From: an uncultured PS1 clade bacterium
GTDB lineage: Bacteria; Pseudomonadota; Alphaproteobacteria; RS24
DNA length: 39,387 bases
NCBI GenBank assembly: GCA_902624095.1
Contig: CACNWB010000016.1
Span: 1-39,387, forward strand
Direction of reading: 5' to 3'
The first letter of the stretch is position 1. Every line of letters begins with the position of its first letter. Of this stretch, positions 34,486 to 39,387 are shown piece after piece. The translations under genes and the position numbers were made by a program. Below the pieces are notes generated by a model, which was not told the origin of the DNA, ran no database searches, and worked only from the letters and a program-made list of their open reading frames with translations.

Positions 34486-34933
34486 TTTCCTGATCACCCG
34501 CGCTAAACAAAGCCTGGCTCACGAGCCCGATAAGATCGACAGACCCTTGCGTATAAAGAATTTCATCGCCGCCGGACAGCATGTCTTGGCTGCCTCCGGC
34601 AGACAAAGAAATGTAATTGCCGCCCAACAGCCCTTCGCTGGTTATTTTCGCGCTGGTATCATCCGGCAAGTCAATATCGCTGCCGATAATCATTGAAACA
34701 TTTGCGGCATATGATTGCGCATCGAGCGACAGGGCAGTAACCGTGCCGATTTTGATGCCAGACATGCGCACATCGCTGCCAATGGTCAAACCGTCTACGC
34801 GGTCAAATTCCGCCGATACGACATAGCCGTCGCCGTCGGAGACATCCGTTACCGAATAGCCGTAGAAGACAAATATTGCCGCGACAACAATAACGCCGAA
34901 GCCGACCAGCGTTTCGACCAAATTATCCTTCAT
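34472..34933 (-). CDS. mlaD: MCE-domain lipid transport protein MlaD
   Basis: Periplasmic substrate-binding ring of the Mla phospholipid transporter, which returns misplaced phospholipids from the outer membrane. 153 residues: N-terminal membrane anchor about 8-26 (LVGFGVIVVAAIFVFYGY), MCE domain about 38-118 (VDGLTIGSDVRMSGIKIGTV, ITSEGLLGGNYI), and a short acidic C-terminal tail. It stands alone; the permease and ATPase genes mlaE and mlaF are not here. It lies 33 bases after the NDUFA12-like gene and overlaps the DUF2155 gene. Confidence 0.93.
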   Translation of the reverse strand: MKDNLVETLVGFGVIVVAAIFVFYGYSVTDVSDGDGYVVSAEFDRVDGLTIGSDVRMSGIKIGTVTALSLDAQSYAANVSMIIGSDIDLPDDTSAKITSEGLLGGNYISLSAGGSQDMLSGGDEILYTQGSVDLIGLVSQALFSAGDQESDTE

Positions 34934-34966
34934 TTTTGCTTCTCCTGTACCGACACTGAAGGCGGC

Positions 34967-35353
34967 CTATTCCGGCGACCAAGAGCCATAGCCAGCACGG
35001 TGCGATGCGGCATCTTCCTGTCCTGCAGGCCGATGTGCGTTGGGCGTGCCCGTCTGGTTTGCGCGATGTGGCTGATGCCAGTCTTTTTTCTCAAAACCGG
35101 CTTCGTCAGGGGTTTCATCCACCGTGTAATGCAGCCAGCCATGCCATTCTGGGGGCACGCGTGTGGCTTCCACGTCACCATTGTAAACCACCCAGCGCCG
35201 CGTTTTGCCGTTGATTGATTTGCCGTTTTTGTCACGATAATATCGGTTGCCCTGCTCGTCCATGCCGACCAGTTCGCCATGACGCCATGTCGTTAACGCT
35301 GTTCCAAGTGTCTGGCTGTGCCACCAGGTAAAAAGCATTCGCAAAAACTGCAT
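34967..35353 (-). CDS. NDUFA12-family complex I accessory subunit
   Basis: Accessory subunit of respiratory NADH:ubiquinone oxidoreductase (mitochondrial B17.2), present in alphaproteobacteria and mitochondria. From ATG 35353 (MQFLRMLFTWW) it has 128 residues; the frame is open for 17 more codons, which are not family-like. Seen are TLGTALTTWRHGELVG, the signature NRYYRDK, RRWVVYNGDVEATRVPPEWHGWLHY and DETP. The C-terminal 35 residues are a hydrophilic variable tail. The location is peripheral, on the matrix/cytoplasmic arm, by homology. Confidence 0.93.
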   Translation of the reverse strand: MQFLRMLFTWWHSQTLGTALTTWRHGELVGMDEQGNRYYRDKNGKSINGKTRRWVVYNGDVEATRVPPEWHGWLHYTVDETPDEAGFEKKDWHQPHRANQTGTPNAHRPAGQEDAASHRAGYGSWSPE

Positions 35354-35440
35354 GTTAATCTCCGCTTGGCCAGGTTCATGCCCCAGTGATAAGCCCTTCT
35401 TCAATATGGCACTGCCGCGCTGTCAAATCCAGTGTACTCG

Positions 35441-37240
35441 TTATTCTTTTACCGGTTCGTCGGTGGGGGTCGTTTTCGGCAAACTAGGCCTGATGTGCAA
35501 TTCGCGCAATTGCGCGTTCGACACAGGCGCTGGTGCTTGCATAAGCAGGTCTTCTGCTTGCTGGTTCATCGGAAAGGCCACAACTTCACGTAAGTTTTCC
35601 TGCTCTGCGAGCAACATCACAATGCGATCAACGCCAGGCGCAATGCCGCCGTGCGGCGGCGCGCCGTACCGGAAGGCGTTTAACATGCCGCCAAATTCCT
35701 GTTCCACAACTTCAGCGCTATAGCCAGCAATGGCGAAGGCTTTGAGCATAATTTCCGGCTTGTGATTCCGAATGGCGCCGGAGGACAACTCAATGCCATT
35801 GCAGACAATATCATATTGGTGGCCCAGAATATCGATCGGATCTTTGCTTTCCAGCGCTTCCATGCCGCCTTGTGGCATAGAAAACGGATTATGCGAGAAA
35901 TCCAGCTTGCCAGTGGTTTCGTCTGTTTCAAACATCGGAAAATCGACGATCCAGCAAAATGCGAACTGGTCGGCGTCGATCAGTTCCAGCTCTGCGCCAA
36001 TTCGGTTGCGCGCACGGCCCGCAAATTCGGCAAAGGCTTTTGGCACACCAGCGCAGAAAAACACCGCATCACCATCTTCCAGGCCCAATTGGGTTCTGAT
36101 TTTCTCGGTGCGCTCCGGCCCAATATTTTTGGCAAGCGGTCCGGCACCTTCGCCCTCGCGGAAGAAAATATATCCCAACCCGGGCTGCCCCTCGCCTTGC
36201 GCCCAGCTGTTCATACGGTCGCAAAAAGCTCGGCTACCGCCGGTTTTCGCAGGGACGGCCCAAACGCGCACCCGCTTGTCCTTGGCAATCATATTGGCGA
36301 AAATCTTGAAGTCTGATCCGTCAAAAGCCGGTGTCACATCCTGCATCTCGATGGGAATGCGCAAATCGGGCTTGTCAGATCCATATTTCTGCATGGCCTC
36401 CGCATAGGGAATGCGCGGAAAATTCTCTGTCACCCGCTTGCCATTGCCGAAGGCTCGAAACAAATCGCGCAACACTGGCTCGACGCAGGCAAATACATCT
36501 TCCTGCGTTACGAAACTCATCTCCAAATCAAGCTGGTAAAACTCGCCCGGCGACCGATCGGCACGCGCGTCTTCATCGCGAAAACACGGCGCGATTTGAA
36601 AATATCGGTCAAAACCCGCAACCATCAGAAGCTGTTTGAATTGTTGGGGCGCTTGCGGCAGGGCATAAAATTTTCCCGGATGAATGCGCGAGGGCACCAG
36701 AAAATCACGCGCCCCTTCCGGACTGGAAGCCGTCAAAATCGGCGTTTGATACTCGCGAAAGCCGTCTGCCGTCATGCGTTGGCGCAGCCAACTGATAATG
36801 TCGGAGCGTAGTACAATATTGCGGTGCAGCGAGTCGCGGCGCAAATCCAGAAACCTGTAGCGCAAGCGAATATCTTCAGGGTAATCCGGCTCACCGAAAA
36901 CTGGGAGAGGCAGGTCGCCGGTTTCGGACAGAATTTCCAACTCGGACAAATAAACCTCAATGTCGCCGGTCGGCAGATTCGGGTTGCGCGCCTCATCATC
37001 GCGCGCCACCACCTTACCGTCGGCACGAATGACACTTTCTGCGCGAATTTGTTCGGCCAGCGCAAAATGCGGGCTGGACGGCTCGATAACTAGTTGAGTG
37101 AGCCCATAATGGTCGCGCAAATCAATAAATAACAGGCCGCCATGATCACGCTTGCGGTGCACCCAACCGGATACACGCACTTGCTCGTCAATGTTTTCAG
37201 CGCGCAATGCCCCGCATGTATGCGTTCTATACAGATGCAT
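35441..37240 (-). CDS. aspS: Aspartyl-tRNA synthetase
   Basis: Class II aminoacyl-tRNA synthetase; 599 residues from ATG 37240 ([13 protein letters not shown]), the standard bacterial length. The frame is open to 37342, but the extension is not synthetase-like. Domains: OB-fold anticodon domain (about 15-105; [23 protein letters not shown]), catalytic domain with motif 2 [15 protein letters not shown], the bacterial GAD insertion (about 285-410), and motif 3 [14 protein letters not shown], ending in [11 protein letters not shown]. Whether it is discriminating or also charges tRNA-Asn cannot be judged here, because gatCAB is not in view. Confidence 0.97.
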   Translation of the reverse strand: MHLYRTHTCGALRAENIDEQVRVSGWVHRKRDHGGLLFIDLRDHYGLTQLVIEPSSPHFALAEQIRAESVIRADGKVVARDDEARNPNLPTGDIEVYLSELEILSETGDLPLPVFGEPDYPEDIRLRYRFLDLRRDSLHRNIVLRSDIISWLRQRMTADGFREYQTPILTASSPEGARDFLVPSRIHPGKFYALPQAPQQFKQLLMVAGFDRYFQIAPCFRDEDARADRSPGEFYQLDLEMSFVTQEDVFACVEPVLRDLFRAFGNGKRVTENFPRIPYAEAMQKYGSDKPDLRIPIEMQDVTPAFDGSDFKIFANMIAKDKRVRVWAVPAKTGGSRAFCDRMNSWAQGEGQPGLGYIFFREGEGAGPLAKNIGPERTEKIRTQLGLEDGDAVFFCAGVPKAFAEFAGRARNRIGAELELIDADQFAFCWIVDFPMFETDETTGKLDFSHNPFSMPQGGMEALESKDPIDILGHQYDIVCNGIELSSGAIRNHKPEIMLKAFAIAGYSAEVVEQEFGGMLNAFRYGAPPHGGIAPGVDRIVMLLAEQENLREVVAFPMNQQAEDLLMQAPAPVSNAQLRELHIRPSLPKTTPTDEPVKE

Positions 37241-37320
37241 GGTGTTACCCTTTTCGATTTGTTTGCGCCATAAATTCACCGCTTGGAGGCATTTGTCAAG
37301 CATTGGTCGCGGTAAACTAT

Positions 37321-37348
37321 CTGCGTTTTCAAGTAGCGACAAACGCAG
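37321..37348. promoter_or_regulatory. 8-bp hairpin between aspS and rnd
   Basis: CTGCGTTT (37321-37328) and AAACGCAG (37341-37348) form a perfect 8-bp inverted repeat with a 12-base loop. It ends 16 bases before the rnd ATG, right next to the GAGG at 37349-37353 that may be the ribosome-binding site, so it could influence rnd translation or mRNA stability. No T-run follows on either strand, so it is not an intrinsic terminator. Confidence 0.45.
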
Positions 37349-37364
37349 CGAGGTTCTTTATAAA

Positions 37365-38522
37365 ATGCTCATGAATTTGGTTACACAAACGGCCCAGCTG
37401 GAAGACCTTTGCTCGGCGCTTGCATCTTGCGAGTTTATTACGGTCGATACGGAGTTTCTGCGCGAACATACATTCTGGCCGAAACTCTGCCTCATTCAAA
37501 CGGCGGGCGATGGCTTCGAAGGCATGATTGACCCGCTGGCCGAGGGCATCAACCTGCAACCATTCTATGACCTGCTGGTAAACCCGGCAGTGACCAAGGT
37601 GATGCACGGCTGCCGGCAGGATATCGAAATATTTCACAAACAGGCCGGCATTATCCCCTCGCCGACCATCGACACGCAAATTGCCGCCATGGTGTGCGGT
37701 TTTGGGGATGCGGTGGGCTATGAAACCCTCATCCGCAAAACCACAGGCGGCAAAATTGATAAGGATAGTCGTTTCACAGATTGGGAGCGGCGCCCGCTTT
37801 CGGCAAAGCAACTGACTTATGCGCTGGCTGATGTAACACATTTACGCGGCGCATATTGCTATCTTAAAGAAGAGCTTGAAAAAAATGGACGCCATGGCTG
37901 GCTGAAAGAAGAAATGGATATTCTTCTCAATCCGGCAACTTACGAACAGGACCCTGAAAATGCTTGGAAGCGGCTAAAGTTTCAGGATCGGCGACCGCAT
38001 GTGATGGGAATTTTTATCGAGGTTGCAAAATGGCGCGATGCTACTGCGCAAACGCGCAATGTGCCACGCAATCGGGTGCTTAAAGATGATGCCTTGCGCG
38101 AGCTTGCGGTGCAGGCCCCGCGCCATAAAAACGCGCTGGCCAAATTGCGCGCCGTGCCCAAAGGGTTTGAAAACTCCAAATATGCCGATGAACTTCTCGA
38201 AGCGGTGTCGCGCGGGCGCAACCGCACCAAAAAAGATCTGCCCGAGCTGACACCGCCTGTGGTGAACAAGCCGGGAATTGGGGCGTTGGTTGACCTTTTG
38301 AAAGTTTTGCTCAAACAGCGTAGCGAGGAGACTGGTGTTGCGCAGAAACTGATTGCCAATGTTGCCGACCTGGAACGCATTGCTAGCGATGACGAACCGG
38401 ACGTGCAGGCCATGCACGGCTGGCGTCGTGAAATATTTGGCAATTATGCGCTAGCGCTCAAAAACGGCAAGCTGGCCATGGCATCGGAAAATAATTCCGT
38501 CGTTCTGATATCACGCGACTGA
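37365..38522 (+). CDS. rnd: Ribonuclease D
   Basis: 3'-5' exoribonuclease for tRNA 3' maturation. 385 residues from ATG 37365 (MLMNLVTQT); ATG 37371 is an equally possible start, while the long in-frame extension back to 37152 overlaps aspS and is rejected. The DEDDy exonuclease residues are visible: Asp28 and Glu30 (VDTEFLREH), Asp86 (GCRQDIEIF), and Tyr152 with Asp156 (YALADVTHL). An HRDC domain follows (about 205-290; RDATAQTRNVPRNRVLKDDAL) and a second helical region. The gene is divergent from aspS; its 3' end overlaps the ppx-like gene by 12 bases. Confidence 0.95.
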   Translation: MLMNLVTQTAQLEDLCSALASCEFITVDTEFLREHTFWPKLCLIQTAGDGFEGMIDPLAEGINLQPFYDLLVNPAVTKVMHGCRQDIEIFHKQAGIIPSPTIDTQIAAMVCGFGDAVGYETLIRKTTGGKIDKDSRFTDWERRPLSAKQLTYALADVTHLRGAYCYLKEELEKNGRHGWLKEEMDILLNPATYEQDPENAWKRLKFQDRRPHVMGIFIEVAKWRDATAQTRNVPRNRVLKDDALRELAVQAPRHKNALAKLRAVPKGFENSKYADELLEAVSRGRNRTKKDLPELTPPVVNKPGIGALVDLLKVLLKQRSEETGVAQKLIANVADLERIASDDEPDVQAMHGWRREIFGNYALALKNGKLAMASENNSVVLISRD

Positions 38523-39387
38523 AATATCTTTGACCGGCTTGATTTCCAGGCGCGGTTTCAAATCGAGCTCTGAAGCGACCGCCGCCAGACGCTTGTAAAT
38601 AATCGGCCCTATTAATTCGCTGCGCGACGGATCGATTTTCAAGGTCAGATAACTGCGCCCAGCGTTAAATCTTGTCATCGGCAGCGCACCCGGCAAGGAA
38701 GCCGACAGCGAATGAGCAAGCCGGAAACTGAGACCCATCGCCCGCGCCAGGCGTCGGTCGGATGCACAAAGGTCAAGGGGCCCGTATTTTATCTCACCGC
38801 CATCCACCTCATGCCGATAGGCCAGCGCATGAGCGAGAAAAACACGCTCTTCATGGCGAATGCCGGAAAAAGGAGCGGTCAGAACCACTTGTCGTACCGT
38901 ATCGGCACGCCAACTCGGATGACTCGCCCAAGCCACATCCGAGATCAGGCATCCGGCCTCGCGTAAACGCGAAAAGGTCTTTTTGGTTCCAAGTGTCCAG
39001 TTTGATTTTTTAAACCCTTTTGAAGACCAGACTGCCAATTCATGCCCGTAATCGGCCGATTTGCATAGCCGCGCGGCCATTTCTTCGCAGGCCAGCAGAA
39101 GCGGGTCGAGCGCACGATATTTCGGCGTCAAAATCGAATAAAGCATGCCTTCGCGCACGGCATTGGCCGACACCACAATATTGTCGGGCTTGGCATGCGC
39201 GATCAAATGACCCAAAACACGCGCCGCAATTGGCAACCCGCCGCGCCGGTTTCTGGATGAGGTTTCAAGTTTCAGAGCTTGGGCATCTTTCATGCGAGAA
39301 ATTTTTTCCGCGAAATTCATCATTTCGCCACTGGCAATTTCATATTGGTGGAGAACTTGAAGCGGATAATCCGTTCGTGTCATATGC
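38511..39387 (-). CDS. Ppx/GppA-family phosphatase, C-terminal part (5' end outside window)
   Basis: Exopolyphosphatase or guanosine pentaphosphate phosphatase. The 291 visible residues run past the right edge; the ATG at 39383 sits in the family's internal TDYPLQVLHQYEI stretch and is not taken as the start. Seen are the end of the actin-like catalytic half (RRGGLPIAARVLGHLIAH, VVSANAVREGML) and the all-helical HD-like C-terminal domain (SDVAWASHPSWRAD, RHEERVFLAHALAYRH, LARAMGLSFRLAHSL). The nucleotide- and phosphate-binding N-terminal motifs lie outside, so polyphosphate and pppGpp activities cannot be told apart. It is convergent with rnd, overlapping by 12 bases. Confidence 0.9.
   Translation of the reverse strand, partial: HMTRTDYPLQVLHQYEIASGEMMNFAEKISRMKDAQALKLETSSRNRRGGLPIAARVLGHLIAHAKPDNIVVSANAVREGMLYSILTPKYRALDPLLLACEEMAARLCKSADYGHELAVWSSKGFKKSNWTLGTKKTFSRLREAGCLISDVAWASHPSWRADTVRQVVLTAPFSGIRHEERVFLAHALAYRHEVDGGEIKYGPLDLCASDRRLARAMGLSFRLAHSLSASLPGALPMTRFNAGRSYLTLKIDPSRSELIGPIIYKRLAAVASELDLKPRLEIKPVKDISVA

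Noticed and set aside
37241-37342. A 34-residue N-terminal extension of AspRS.
   Set aside because: Bacterial AspRS begins at [10 protein letters not shown]; the extension would cross the rnd promoter and leader region.
37152-37364. A longer RNase D with 71 extra N-terminal residues.
   Set aside because: The extension overlaps the start of aspS on the other strand and does not resemble RNase D; ATG 37365 fits the family.
1-39387. Signs of mobile DNA, CRISPR, phage, biosynthetic cluster, tRNA or rRNA genes.
   Set aside because: No transposase or integrase, regular repeat array, att-like repeat, tRNA cloverleaf or rRNA sequence was recognised; nearly all bases belong to core genes.

Overview
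This is a gene-dense stretch of ordinary alphaproteobacterial chromosome. The evidence for the class is an NDUFA12-type complex I accessory subunit (otherwise mitochondrial), a DUF2155 protein beside a stand-alone MlaD, an iscR-led hybrid Isc/Suf operon, an amiC-mrcA-prfB operon divergent from rne, and an M23 peptidase paired with a bactofilin. Codon use and composition look uniform. I see no tRNA or rRNA gene, insertion sequence, phage gene, CRISPR array or toxin-antitoxin pair. The order or genus cannot be settled from the window.

Layout from left to right. (1) 2-844: the 3' end of methylmalonyl-CoA mutase, facing a leftward GST-tesB pair (846-2470). (2) 2586-10170: a nine-gene leftward Fe-S assembly operon, iscR, iscS-like desulfurase, sufB, sufC, sufD, sufS, sufT, sufA and a TfoX-domain gene. 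Its control region holds a very good type 1 IscR operator over the -35 box, so the operon can be read as repressed by Fe-S-loaded IscR. A small alpha/beta hydrolase is transcribed away from the same region. (3) 10990-20070: anmK and tyrS (divergent, only 43 bases apart), a 1118-residue AsmA/YhdP-like envelope protein, then bcp, a ferritin-like DUF455 protein, an M23 peptidase and a bactofilin. (4) 20082-25012: amiC, mrcA (PBP1A) and prfB, leftward; prfB carries the classic +1 programmed frameshift site. (5) 25425-29858: rne with a long leader, an M48-TPR periplasmic protease and a DsbA-family protein. (6) 29855-30860: thiS and thiG, leftward. (7) 31007-33967: aroQ, accB, accC and aat. (8) 33904-37240: aspS, the NDUFA12-like gene, mlaD and the DUF2155 gene, all leftward. 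(9) 37365-39387: RNase D facing the 3' part of a Ppx/GppA phosphatase gene that runs off the window.

The main themes are Fe-S cluster biogenesis, cell-wall building and remodelling (AnmK, PBP1A, AmiC, M23 with bactofilin, M48, YhdP-like, MlaD), translation (TyrS, AspS, RF2, Aat), RNA turnover (RNase E, RNase D) and central biosynthesis (AroQ, AccBC, ThiSG). The genome is compact: several convergent pairs share stop-codon bases or overlap, and only one convergent junction has a terminator-like hairpin.

I did not find a convincing undescribed system. The items most worth a second look are regulatory or unusual details: the IscR operator shared by divergent genes, the RF2 recoding site, a ThiS whose C terminus has an alanine after the glycines, a probably leaderless tyrS, a 12-base palindrome at the bcp promoter, a hairpin before rnd, and the repeat-bearing 412-base rne/amiC intergenic region.
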